Both the position numbers and the translations under genes were made by a program. DNA of 64,000 bases. Source: Odoribacter sp. AF15-53. Its GTDB lineage: Bacteria > Bacteroidota > Bacteroidia > Bacteroidales > Marinifilaceae. Below, piece by piece: positions 52,570-61,622 of the stretch. The notes below the pieces were generated by a model that did not search any database, was not told where the DNA came from, and was given only the letters and a program-made list of their open reading frames with translations. The first letter of the stretch is position 1. Every line of letters begins with the position of its first letter. Location of the stretch: contig NZ_QUHC01000003.1 of assembly GCF_003479425.1 (NCBI RefSeq), positions 372,001 to 436,000 on the forward strand, in the 5' to 3' direction.

Positions 52570-52718
52570 AAATGAACGTTTAATAATAATAAACTCTTAA
52601 ATAATATCACACGTACCGATGTTATTTAAACGTATAATAATTAGTTATTTATATTTTGCACAATTCCTCTCAAACTTGAACGTAATAATCTATTTCAGAT
52701 ATTATTAAACGTTCATTT
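52570..52718 (+). repeat. 19-bp inverted repeat with four AACGT-type motif copies in the locus D sigma leader
   Basis: AAATGAACGTTTAATAATA (52570-52588) and TATTATTAAACGTTCATTT (52700-52718) are perfect inverted repeats about 110 bases apart. The right arm ends one base before the sigma start codon. Related motifs lie inside: TAAACGTATAATAATTA (52627-52643) and TTGAACGTAATAATC (52676-52690). Together that is three direct copies and one inverted copy of an AACGTnTAATAAT-like motif. Confidence 0.7.
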
Positions 52719-52719
52719 T

Positions 52720-53301
52720 ATGACATCGAAAATTCCAATAAATCAAGATCGTTTAATAAACGGGGACGAGAAGGAATTCAAATCTTTGTTTGATTTGTTG
52801 TATGTTGGAATGGTGCAACGTGCTGTTTATTATATAAATGATGCTGACGCCGCGGAAGATGTCGTTCAAGAAGTTTTCGTGCGTTTGTGGGAGAAAAGAG
52901 AAGAATTGAAGGGGGTGGATAATCTTCGGGGATATTTATTATTTAGCGTGAAGAATCGTTGTTTGAATTATCTTGAACATCGGCAAGTGGTAGATAAATA
53001 TAAGCAGCATTATTTGTTACAGGAGGTTCAATATGATGATTGTGATCCGGAATCATTCATCGAGGATATCGCGAAGTTATTGGAAAAATTGCCCGAGAAA
53101 CGTAGAAAAGTTTTAGAAATGAGCGTGATAGATTCTAAGTCTTATGCCGAGATCGCGGGTGTTTTAGGGATTTCGTTGAATACGGTGAAGGATCATGTAA
53201 AAAAAGCATACGCCTTTTTGCGGGAAGAAGCGCGTAAAGAAATTTCTTATCCGGTATTATTTTTTGCCCTCTATTACAGGGAAAAAGCATGTATAAAATA
53301 A
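52720..53301 (+). CDS. ECF RNA polymerase sigma factor (locus D)
   Basis: 193 residues. Region 2 has A-A-E-D-V-V-Q-E-V-F-V-R-L-W-E-K-R-E-E-L; region 4 has Y-A-E-I-A-G-V-L-G-I-S-L-N-T-V-K-D-H-V-K-K-A. It is FecI-like but only distantly related to the locus B and C factors, suggesting a different origin from the B/C duplication. The ATG directly follows a 19-bp inverted-repeat arm, so translation may depend on RNA structure. fecR begins 76 bp downstream. Confidence 0.93.
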   Translation: MTSKIPINQDRLINGDEKEFKSLFDLLYVGMVQRAVYYINDADAAEDVVQEVFVRLWEKREELKGVDNLRGYLLFSVKNRCLNYLEHRQVVDKYKQHYLLQEVQYDDCDPESFIEDIAKLLEKLPEKRRKVLEMSVIDSKSYAEIAGVLGISLNTVKDHVKKAYAFLREEARKEISYPVLFFALYYREKACIK

Positions 53302-53377
53302 TTAATCTTTAATTTTTTTATTTTTTGAGCCACTCGTTTTATTTCTTCTCCTGTCTTTAGGGTATAAAGCAGAAATA

Positions 53378-54520
53378 ATGGAAATAGATATAGAAGAAAT
53401 AGTAATAAAACGACTCTCTGAAGAACATTTGTCAAAAGATGAAGAGAAATGTTTTGAAGAATGGTATCAAAATCCGGTTAATCAGGAATATTATCGGGAT
53501 TTGATAAAGATTCGTTCCGGGCTTATTGCTTCCCAAGCGGGGGAAAAGATCAATAAAGGGTTAGCATGGAATAAAGTACGTCCCGTGCGAAAAATTTTCC
53601 GAATGCGGGTATTATTAAAATATGCTGCACTTGTTGTATTACCCCTGTGCGTGGGATTTTTCTTACTTACCAGAGAAAGTAAACGGGAAAAGGTCATTTT
53701 CGCGGATGTCATGGTACAACCCGGTAAAAAACAAGCGGTATTGACATTATCCACCGGACAGCAAGTCGTGCTTGCTGATACGATCGTGCACGTGAATGAA
53801 AAGGGAATCTCGATTTCTAATTTTCCGGATAAAGAATTAGTATATAAACAAGTTGCCGATACGCTGAAAACGAAGGAAGTTTATAATACGGTCACGGTAC
53901 CTCGCGGGGGAGAGTACAAATTAACTTTGTCTGACGGGACAACGGTTTGGTTGAATTCGGATAGTTATATTCGTTATCCGGTTGCTTTTTCGGGGGATAC
54001 GCGATGGGTTGAATTAGAGGGAGAAGCCTATTTCGAGGTTGCCAAAAATGCGGGAAAGTCTTTTATCGTGAAGATGAACGACTATAATGTTCGGGTAACC
54101 GGCACTCAATTTAATGTTCGAAATTATTCGAACGAGAATCTGGCAACAACTTTGGTTGAAGGGGGAGTGCAGATCGAAAGAAAGGGGCGAGTTGATAAAT
54201 TGAAACCCGGTCAACAAGCGGTGTTGGAGGGGAGCGAGATTTGTATCCGAACAGTTAACGTTGAAGAGCAAGTGGCCTGGAGAAACGGGGTCTTTTCGTT
54301 TTCCCAGTGTCGTTTGGAGAATATAATGGAAGAGCTTGCCCGTTGGTATGATGTCGATGTATTTTACATGAATCAACAGGTGAAGAATTATCATTTTTCG
54401 GCGTGGTTTAAACGTAGTTCTTCTATAAATGAGGTGATAAGTATATTGGAAAAAACTCAAAAAATAAGTCTGGATCTGAAGGGACGAATTCTCACGGTAA
54501 AAGATATAAGTAGAAATTAA
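53378..54520 (+). CDS. FecR-family anti-sigma factor (locus D)
   Basis: 380 residues. Sigma-binding helices (about 1-75), one membrane segment (about 80-98, A-A-L-V-V-L-P-L-C-V-G-F-F), FecR domain (about 165-265, V-P-R-G-G-E-Y-K-L and G-E-A-Y-F-E-V-A) and DUF4974 (about 295-375, V-A-W-R-N-G-V-F-S-F). It inhibits the locus D sigma factor until the matching SusC STN domain signals. susC follows after 89 bp with a stem-loop. Confidence 0.92.
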   Translation: MEIDIEEIVIKRLSEEHLSKDEEKCFEEWYQNPVNQEYYRDLIKIRSGLIASQAGEKINKGLAWNKVRPVRKIFRMRVLLKYAALVVLPLCVGFFLLTRESKREKVIFADVMVQPGKKQAVLTLSTGQQVVLADTIVHVNEKGISISNFPDKELVYKQVADTLKTKEVYNTVTVPRGGEYKLTLSDGTTVWLNSDSYIRYPVAFSGDTRWVELEGEAYFEVAKNAGKSFIVKMNDYNVRVTGTQFNVRNYSNENLATTLVEGGVQIERKGRVDKLKPGQQAVLEGSEICIRTVNVEEQVAWRNGVFSFSQCRLENIMEELARWYDVDVFYMNQQVKNYHFSAWFKRSSSINEVISILEKTQKISLDLKGRILTVKDISRN

Positions 54521-54527
54521 AAATAAA

Positions 54528-54557
54528 ACAGGAAGCTTGCGCCAACATGCTCCCTGT
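54528..54557 (+). promoter_or_regulatory. Stem-loop in the fecR-susC gap of locus D
   Basis: ACAGGAAGC (54528-54536) pairs with GCTCCCTGT (54549-54557) with one mismatch. The ACAGG-CCTGT ends match the second stem in the locus B gap. Confidence 0.5.
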
Positions 54558-54609
54558 CTAAAAACTCCTCGCCAAAGGAATTTTAATGTTAAACTTGAAA
54601 AACAAAGTT

Positions 54610-57600
54610 ATGAATTTTTTATGTAGAAACCTAATCTGGATTATGATTAAAATCAAGCTGGTATTTCTGGTATTGATTTTGGGCTTTTCTAGTTTAAATG
54701 CGAAAGTGTGGTCGCAGCAAGATCGGATTGATCTGGTGTTTGAGAACATGAATATGGTTCAGCTTTTTGAACAGATTCAGCAAAAGACCAATTTGAAGTT
54801 CGTGTTTAATCATGAAGATGTTCAAAGGTATACCGTTAGTGGAGAAATGCATTACAAAACCGTGTCGGAGATACTTGATGCTATCTTTGCCGACAAACCT
54901 TTACGGTATGAAATTACAAGTGATCATGTCGTGATCTTTTACGCCAAGCAACAGGATGACGAGAAGAAAGTAGCCGGGATTAAAGTGAAAGGTACGGTTA
55001 CGGACGAGGAAGGGATCCCGTTACCGGGTGTCACGGTGATGATTAAGTGGACAACGATAGGGACGGCTACGGATATTGATGGAAAGTTTAATTTGGAGGT
55101 TCCTCAATCCGACACGACGAGATTGGTGTTTTCTTTCGTGGGTATGCAAAATTACGAGTTGAGGGTGTCTAAGAAAAAGACGGAATATAATGTCGTGATG
55201 AAGTCTGACACGAAGGCATTGGATGATGTTGTTGTTACCGGTATGTTCACGAAGAAAAAAAATAGTTTTACCGGAGCCGTAAAAAGTATGACGGTAGAAG
55301 AGATTAAGGCGATATCTCCAACTAATATTATTAGTGCGATTTCAATGTTAACTCCAGGATTGAGACTTATTGAAAATAATCAGGCAGGATCTAACCCGAA
55401 TCGTTTGCCGGAAGTTGTTATTCGTGGAACTTCTTCGTTATCCACGGAGGCGGATCAATCAGCAAATCAGCCGTTGATTATTCTTGACGGAGTGGAGATC
55501 TCTATGCGAGATTTGTATGATATTGATGTTAACGATATTGAACGTGTGGATGTTTTGAAAGATGCTTCAGCAACAGCCATGTATGGAGAGCGGGCTGCGA
55601 ATGGAGTTATTGTAATAGAACGTAAACGAGTCTTGAATGATCAATTGCGGTTGACTTATAATTTGGAAGGTTCTTTAGATGTGCCTGATTTGAAGTCATA
55701 CGATTATTTGAATGCCGAAGATAAATTGGAATTTGAACGTTTGGCGGGATTGTATAATTTCGAGACAATGCAGGGATTTGAGGAGTATAATCGAAAGAAA
55801 ATATTGATCGCTAAAGGAATGGATACGGATTGGATGTCACAGCCGTTGCGTTCCGGTTTTATAATAAATAATTCGATCGGGGTTAGCGGACGCGGTAGTG
55901 GTATGACTTATCGGATGAATGCTAACGTGAGAAACGTGAAAGGTGTTATGAAAAAAGATTATCGTAACACGGTTGGATTAGCGATGTATCTTTCTTATCA
56001 TGTAGATAATAAGGTTACGGTTTCTTTTCAATCTCAATATTCTAGTGTAAAATGGAAGGAGAGTCCTTTTGGTAATTTTTCCGATTACGTGATTATGAAT
56101 CCTTATGATGCACCTTATGATGAATATGGAAAAATTATTAAAACGCTCTCTTGGGATATGGCAAATCCATTGTTTGAGGCGCAATGTGGAAATTATAATA
56201 AGGGGAATTCTCATTCTTTCACAAATACATTATCTTTTCGTTGGGACGTGGTGCCTGGTTTTTTTATCAACGGTTCGGGAACAATTCTTTCTTCTAATGA
56301 AGCAAAAGAAGATTTTATATCACCGGAATCTAATGATTTTATAGGTGTTGTCCGGGAGGAGCGAGGATCACTTGATATGACAAAGACTAAAACATTGGAG
56401 TATACGGGGAGTTTGAACTTGAATTATAGTAAAAGTTTCGGAGATAATACATTGTTGACTTTGAATGCTGGAGGGGAGGTTAATAAGAGGGAAGATATTG
56501 AAGATGCTTATCAAGCTATTGGATTTTATAAACCTAATTTGAATGCTCCTAATTTTGCAGCCAAATATCCGGAGGCTTCTCGTCCTTCTGCCAGAGAAGA
56601 TATCAGTACTCGTTTAGGGGTTTATGGCGGATTGAACTTTATTATGAGGAATAAATATTTCGTGGATGGTTCGTTCCGACGTTCCGGTTCGTCAAAGTTT
56701 GGAGAGAATAATAAATATGCACCTTTTTGGTCGGTAGGTGCCGGTTGGAATATTCATAATGAATGGTTTATGAAACGTTTCGGTTGGGTGAACACGTTTC
56801 GGTTAAGATATTCTTACGGGGTTACCGGTGAGGTTAAATTCGCTCCCTATCAAGCGGTGACAACTTATTTTTATCACGGTGATAATTATTACCTACATGG
56901 GATGGGAACTTTGCCTAAAACTATGGGGAATGAAGATTTGACATGGCAATCCACGGGAATGCATAATCTTGGATTGAATCTGAGTATGTGGAATGGGCGT
57001 TTGGATTTGACCTTGGATGCTTATATCAAGACAACGGAAGATATGCTGATTGATATGAGTGTTCCTCCTTCCGTCGGAGAGAGTACAGTAATGAATAACT
57101 TGGGACGTATGAGGAATAAAGGGATTGAGTTTGATGTGACCGGGCTTATTGTTAATACGAAAAATTGGCGTTTCAGTCTTAAAGTGAATGGGGCTCATAA
57201 CACGAATAAGATTTTAGCAATCAGTAATGCATTGTTAAAGTATAATAACGAGATGAGTACGGATAAATCGGTTGCGCCTAAAGTGTTGTATCAGGAGGGA
57301 GAGTCGGAAACGGCAATTTACGCTGTTCGTTCGGCAGGTATTAATCCGGCGACGGGAGAAGAGGTATTTATCAAGAAAAATGGAGCGTATACTTTGGTAT
57401 ATGATTCGAACGATAAGGTGGTTGTAGGGGATGAAACTCCTGTATTGGAAGGTGCTATATTGCCAATGCTTTCTTATAAAGGCTGGTCGTTGAATTTGAG
57501 TATGATGTATCGGTTTGGAGGTCAAAAATATAATAGTACTCGTGCGCAAAACGTGGAAAATGTGAACCCTCGGCATAATGTAGATCGCCGTGCTTTTGAC

Positions 57601-57894
57601 GAGCGTTGGAAAAATGTAAATGATATTCCCCCTTATTTGGATATCGCAAATGCTGACTCTCGTACTTCGATTCATACGAGTCGTTTTGTAGAAGATGATA
57701 ATACATTGGAAGTAAAAACAATAACCGTAGCGTATGAGTTTAACCCGGAATTGCTAAAATCCATCGGGTTTAAACGGTTGCGCGTGAGTGTCGGGATGAA
57801 CGATCCTTTCCGTTTGTCAACGATTAAGTATGAACGTGGAACGAGTTACCCGTTTAGCCGTGGATTTGTGTTTTCCATTAGTCCCACTTTTTAA
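54610..57894 (+). CDS. SusC/RagA TonB-dependent transporter with STN domain (locus D)
   Basis: 1094 residues from the ATG at 54610. An in-frame ATG at 54586 is possible, but the sequence between is TTAAACTTGAAAAACAAAG, nearly the leader that directly precedes the ATG of the locus B gene, so I prefer 54610. Domains: signal region (S-S-L-N-A-K-V-W-S-Q), STN (about 48-115), carboxypeptidase-regulatory-like (about 130-210, L-P-G-V-T-V-M-I-K-W-T), plug (about 215-350, A-M-Y-G-E-R-A-A-N-G-V-I-V-I) and barrel ending in T-F. The K-W-T in place of K-G-T in the regulatory domain is unusual. Imports an unknown ligand. Confidence 0.93.
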   Translation: MNFLCRNLIWIMIKIKLVFLVLILGFSSLNAKVWSQQDRIDLVFENMNMVQLFEQIQQKTNLKFVFNHEDVQRYTVSGEMHYKTVSEILDAIFADKPLRYEITSDHVVIFYAKQQDDEKKVAGIKVKGTVTDEEGIPLPGVTVMIKWTTIGTATDIDGKFNLEVPQSDTTRLVFSFVGMQNYELRVSKKKTEYNVVMKSDTKALDDVVVTGMFTKKKNSFTGAVKSMTVEEIKAISPTNIISAISMLTPGLRLIENNQAGSNPNRLPEVVIRGTSSLSTEADQSANQPLIILDGVEISMRDLYDIDVNDIERVDVLKDASATAMYGERAANGVIVIERKRVLNDQLRLTYNLEGSLDVPDLKSYDYLNAEDKLEFERLAGLYNFETMQGFEEYNRKKILIAKGMDTDWMSQPLRSGFIINNSIGVSGRGSGMTYRMNANVRNVKGVMKKDYRNTVGLAMYLSYHVDNKVTVSFQSQYSSVKWKESPFGNFSDYVIMNPYDAPYDEYGKIIKTLSWDMANPLFEAQCGNYNKGNSHSFTNTLSFRWDVVPGFFINGSGTILSSNEAKEDFISPESNDFIGVVREERGSLDMTKTKTLEYTGSLNLNYSKSFGDNTLLTLNAGGEVNKREDIEDAYQAIGFYKPNLNAPNFAAKYPEASRPSAREDISTRLGVYGGLNFIMRNKYFVDGSFRRSGSSKFGENNKYAPFWSVGAGWNIHNEWFMKRFGWVNTFRLRYSYGVTGEVKFAPYQAVTTYFYHGDNYYLHGMGTLPKTMGNEDLTWQSTGMHNLGLNLSMWNGRLDLTLDAYIKTTEDMLIDMSVPPSVGESTVMNNLGRMRNKGIEFDVTGLIVNTKNWRFSLKVNGAHNTNKILAISNALLKYNNEMSTDKSVAPKVLYQEGESETAIYAVRSAGINPATGEEVFIKKNGAYTLVYDSNDKVVVGDETPVLEGAILPMLSYKGWSLNLSMMYRFGGQKYNSTRAQNVENVNPRHNVDRRAFDERWKNVNDIPPYLDIANADSRTSIHTSRFVEDDNTLEVKTITVAYEFNPELLKSIGFKRLRVSVGMNDPFRLSTIKYERGTSYPFSRGFVFSISPTF

Positions 57895-57906
57895 TGTAAC
57901 AGAGAT

Positions 57907-59337
57907 ATGAAAAAGATTAAATATTTGATACTTATTCTGTTCGGTTTTTATTCCTGCGATAGTTTTTTGGAGGTTAAACCGACGGGAGAGATCGTGAATG
58001 ATAAGTTGTTTGAAACGGCCGAAGGTTTTGAAGAGGCTCTTTACGGGAGTTATTCTTTTCTAGCGAGAGAACCATTATATGGTCAAAACTTGAGTTATTA
58101 TATCATGGATATTGCCGGTCAATATTTTTATAATGATTGGAGTTCTCATTGGAGTCGTCATTTGTGCACGTATGATTATAAGCACATGGATGTTCGTCCC
58201 AAGTTAGATACGGTATGGACGACTATGTATAAAGGGATTTCATACGTGAATAATATTTTGGGTAATTTATCGAAAAAAGATTCAACGACTTTTCGTTTGT
58301 ATGATTTATATAAAGGGGAGGCTTTAGGATTACGTGCTTTTATGCATTTTGAACTTTTACGATTATATGCGGAGAGTTATTTAAAAGCTCCGAACACGCG
58401 GGGAATTCCTTATTATGAGAAGTATTCTTATGAAGTTGCTCCTTTTGAAACGGTAAAAGATGCCTATGAGAAAGTTATTCGGGATTTTAAAGAAGCCGAA
58501 CGTTTGTTAGCGAAGCACGGGGAGTATTTTGATCGAAATGATGAACAGGCTGGAGGGTTTGTTTTAGATCGAGTGATACACATGAATTTGTATGCCGTTC
58601 AAGCTTTATTAGCAAGAGTTTATTGGGAGATGGGGGATTTGGAAAAAGCAAAAGATTATGCTTTGAGCGTGATTAATTGTGGCTTTTTTAAACTGGAAGA
58701 GAAAACCGATGTTGAAGATATCATGAATGGAGTCATCTCGAACAAGGAGACAATATGGGGAATTTATTCAGAGGAATTTCCGACTTTTACTCGACGTACC
58801 ATGTATGCGTCGGGCGGAGATTACAGTTTGGATGTTAAAAGTGGTTATGAGGATATCTATAATGAAGATAAAGAAGGATTCGATTATAGGCAGGATAAAT
58901 GGTTTCAGGTTCTTGGTGATTATGAAGCTACGGGGTTAAGATGTATGAAGATTGTTGACCGTTATAAAGTAAAACAAGCAAGCAGGCCTGTAGCTAAATT
59001 AAGCGGATTGAACATGATTAGATTGCCTGAGTTGCATTATATCGTTGCGGAATATTATTTGCGTATGGATGATCAGGATAATGCAACTAAATATTTTGAT
59101 CCCGTGTTGCGGTCAAGGGGATTGAATGGTTTTGCAGGTCGTGAAGGTATGAAGCTTAATTTGAAGCATATAAATAATGAACGTCGTAAAGAACTTGTTT
59201 GTGAAGGACAATGGTTTTTCATGATGAAGCATTATGAAATGACGGCCTATGATAACATAACTGATCAGACGTTCCAACCTTCGTCGGCAATTTACGTGTG
59301 GCCGATTCCGGATAGTGAATTTGAGTATAGAGATTAA
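57907..59337 (+). CDS. RagB/SusD-family surface lipoprotein (locus D)
   Basis: 476 residues. The lipobox is F-Y-S-C-D-S-F-L-E-V-K-P-T-G-E, the classic SusD start. The A-F-M-H-F-E-L-L-R-L-Y-A-E helix and the C-terminal M-I-R-L-P-E-L-H-Y-I-V-A-E and E-L-V-C-E-G-Q-W-F-F-M-M-K-H motifs are as in its relatives, although the terminal K-R is K-H here. It starts 12 bp after susC and ends 11 bp before the DUF4843-like gene. Surface ligand binding is inferred from the family. Confidence 0.95.
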   Translation: MKKIKYLILILFGFYSCDSFLEVKPTGEIVNDKLFETAEGFEEALYGSYSFLAREPLYGQNLSYYIMDIAGQYFYNDWSSHWSRHLCTYDYKHMDVRPKLDTVWTTMYKGISYVNNILGNLSKKDSTTFRLYDLYKGEALGLRAFMHFELLRLYAESYLKAPNTRGIPYYEKYSYEVAPFETVKDAYEKVIRDFKEAERLLAKHGEYFDRNDEQAGGFVLDRVIHMNLYAVQALLARVYWEMGDLEKAKDYALSVINCGFFKLEEKTDVEDIMNGVISNKETIWGIYSEEFPTFTRRTMYASGGDYSLDVKSGYEDIYNEDKEGFDYRQDKWFQVLGDYEATGLRCMKIVDRYKVKQASRPVAKLSGLNMIRLPELHYIVAEYYLRMDDQDNATKYFDPVLRSRGLNGFAGREGMKLNLKHINNERRKELVCEGQWFFMMKHYEMTAYDNITDQTFQPSSAIYVWPIPDSEFEYRD

Positions 59338-59348
59338 TTTGGTTGATT

Positions 59349-60110
59349 ATGAGAAAATATTTATTGTATATTGTTATCTTATGGTGTTCTTGCACATTAT
59401 TTTCGTGTACGAATGATGATTACCAGGTGTATAATGCCGAACAGGTAAATAAGATGTATTTTGATCGAGATACTTTTACTTTCGTTTATGGTCCCCGGGA
59501 AGATAAGGAGTGTGATTTGGAAATTCCGATTAGTTTGATCGGATTGGCTAATTTGGAGCGGGATGCAGAGTTTAAGGTGAGTATTGATACCCGTAATTCT
59601 ACTGCCAAGTTAGGAGTCCATTTTAACATGGATGAGATCCAATATTTTAAAAAGGATTCAGTGAAGGGTACAATAAAAATTGATTTTATTCGCTCCGCTT
59701 TAATCCGGGATATGCAATATAAATTGTATTTACATCTTGAGGCGAATGACGAGTATGTTCCAACGAATAAAACGGTGTGTACAGTACTTTTCGGTGATAT
59801 TACTTTGGCACAACCCAAATGGTGGATGCCGGATAGATTAGGTACTTATACCCAAGAGAAATTTGTACTCTTCTTTAAATATTTTAGGGAGACAGAGGAT
59901 ATTGTTCCAGCATTGTATTCGGCTATCGTGAATAACTGGGGCGAATATCTCGATGATGAGAGTTATTGGCGTTTCCCGTGGTTGTTGACGACTTACACGT
60001 ACGTGGGTTATTTTAAACAATATGTCTATACCCCGATGTACGAGTACTTTTTAGAAACAGGAGATGAACGTTACAGATTACCGAACCCTTTAACGACAGA
60101 TTATGAATAG
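59349..60110 (+). CDS. DUF4843-like lipoprotein (locus D)
   Basis: 253 residues from the ATG at 59349; the frame also opens at a TTG six bases earlier. Lipobox near residue 20 (L-F-S-C-T-N-D-D-Y). The beta-rich body contains a Q-P-K-W-W-M-P motif corresponding to K-P-A-W-W-D-G of loci A and B. Function unknown. The last eight bases overlap the PKD-like gene, so translation is coupled. Confidence 0.8.
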   Translation: MRKYLLYIVILWCSCTLFSCTNDDYQVYNAEQVNKMYFDRDTFTFVYGPREDKECDLEIPISLIGLANLERDAEFKVSIDTRNSTAKLGVHFNMDEIQYFKKDSVKGTIKIDFIRSALIRDMQYKLYLHLEANDEYVPTNKTVCTVLFGDITLAQPKWWMPDRLGTYTQEKFVLFFKYFRETEDIVPALYSAIVNNWGEYLDDESYWRFPWLLTTYTYVGYFKQYVYTPMYEYFLETGDERYRLPNPLTTDYE

Positions 60111-61608
60111 AATAAAATATATTGTCGGCATGTTAATCATGCTGTACGTGATGCAGGCTTGCTATGATGATAATTCATCCTTGGCGGATCAACCTATTAT
60201 TGAAGTAGGTATAAATAGTGGAACAAGAGATTCAATAGATATTTATTTTAATGATACTTTGAAGATTAATCCCGAATTAGAAATTAGTCGTTCGACTGAA
60301 TTGACTTATCAATGGAGCATGGGAGTATTTAAAGCAGATTCTACTACGGTGTATAAGGAAATATCAACGGAAAAGGATTTGAAGTATATTGTTAGAGAAT
60401 TGGGGCATTTCCACTTGAGACAGGTAGTTACAAGCGAAGATGGGAGTACAATTAAGTATTATCATGTGTTTGTGAATTCTCCTTTTGAAGAGGGGTTTAC
60501 AATTTTGGGACGCCGTCCTGACGGGAAAGGAAGTCTTGCATTTATGAAGACTTTGACTAAAAACGAGGAGGCTTCGGGGATGCGCCCTGAGTTTATTCAG
60601 AATGCTTTTGTTTTTGCAAATGAGGGTAAAGAACTTTATCTTGATCCTGTAGATTGTGATAAAGTAGAGCAGAGTTTGTACATTTTACATGGAGAAGGGC
60701 AAAAATTAGTACAAATAGATGCTAAAACTTTCAAGATACTTATGGAATATGACTTTAGGTATTACGATGCAAATTTTATTCCGACACGTTTGATGTGTTA
60801 CGATGGCCGATTCAGTCGCGAATTTTATGTTCCTTCAAAAAATGGAGGAGTGGCACAAGTACAAACTGTGGAACAGTATATATTTCCTTATCCTGATCTA
60901 CCCAAGGAAAAGGGGATCATATATACAGATGCAAACGATCGTCCGAGTTATTTTTCTTCTTGTAATAAAGTGTATATAGGGGCTACACCGGGGAAAGAAA
61001 GGAATGTCGTGTGTTTCAGCGGGGCGAATGCAGATCGGGAAATAACGATGCGTAATTGTTATGATTATTTTGAGAATCGTTACGTGATGCATATTTTTCA
61101 AAATGAAGAAACGGATGGTAATAATGTTTACGTGATTAATAAAGACGGGGGACAATTGAAGGTAACGGGGATACACCGGATGATGTATAATTTTAACGAG
61201 GGAACAGCTCCTTGGGTATTATTTGAACGCGTGTTAGATCGGCCGGAAATTATTACTGAAGCTACACGTTTTCTGGTGAACGATTATTATACATGTGTGT
61301 TTTTTTCTCATAAAAATGAAGTTTACAAATGGTTTTACACTCAATTGAACTTGCCTGCAACTCCTTTTATAACGTTACCTGAAGGGGAGGAGATTCGTTG
61401 TTTAAATCATTATCAAAGAAATCGCGGAGATGAGGATTATCAAGATTATTCCGTGCAGAAAGAGGTCTATGTTGCTTCTTATAACCCGAATAGAACGGGG
61501 GAATATAAAGGGTCATTATATGTTTATAATGCGGATACAGGAGAACTTGTGAATAAATACGAGGGGATTTCTCACGAACCTGTTGCGATGTTTTACAAGA
61601 TTAAATGA
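60103..61608 (+). CDS. PKD-like family surface lipoprotein (locus D)
   Basis: 501 residues with a lipobox ending at V-M-Q-A-C, followed by Y-D-D-N-S-S, a looser form of the Y-D-D-x-G-N-Y-D-Y tag of the other loci. The N-terminal PKD-like region has L-T-Y-Q-W-S-M-G; then F-E-E-G-F-T-I-L-G-R-R marks the domain switch, like G-W-M-I-L-S in the others. The second part is propeller-like. Its first eight bases overlap the DUF4843-like gene, and the LRR protein gene begins 14 bp after the stop. Confidence 0.8.
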   Translation: MNRIKYIVGMLIMLYVMQACYDDNSSLADQPIIEVGINSGTRDSIDIYFNDTLKINPELEISRSTELTYQWSMGVFKADSTTVYKEISTEKDLKYIVRELGHFHLRQVVTSEDGSTIKYYHVFVNSPFEEGFTILGRRPDGKGSLAFMKTLTKNEEASGMRPEFIQNAFVFANEGKELYLDPVDCDKVEQSLYILHGEGQKLVQIDAKTFKILMEYDFRYYDANFIPTRLMCYDGRFSREFYVPSKNGGVAQVQTVEQYIFPYPDLPKEKGIIYTDANDRPSYFSSCNKVYIGATPGKERNVVCFSGANADREITMRNCYDYFENRYVMHIFQNEETDGNNVYVINKDGGQLKVTGIHRMMYNFNEGTAPWVLFERVLDRPEIITEATRFLVNDYYTCVFFSHKNEVYKWFYTQLNLPATPFITLPEGEEIRCLNHYQRNRGDEDYQDYSVQKEVYVASYNPNRTGEYKGSLYVYNADTGELVNKYEGISHEPVAMFYKIK

Positions 61609-61622
61609 TAAACTTCCCAATT

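Noticed and set aside
52570..52718. The 19-bp inverted repeat as the ends of an insertion sequence
   Set aside because: The arms are only about 110 bp apart, with no transposase gene and no flanking target duplication, and they lie in the sigma leader.
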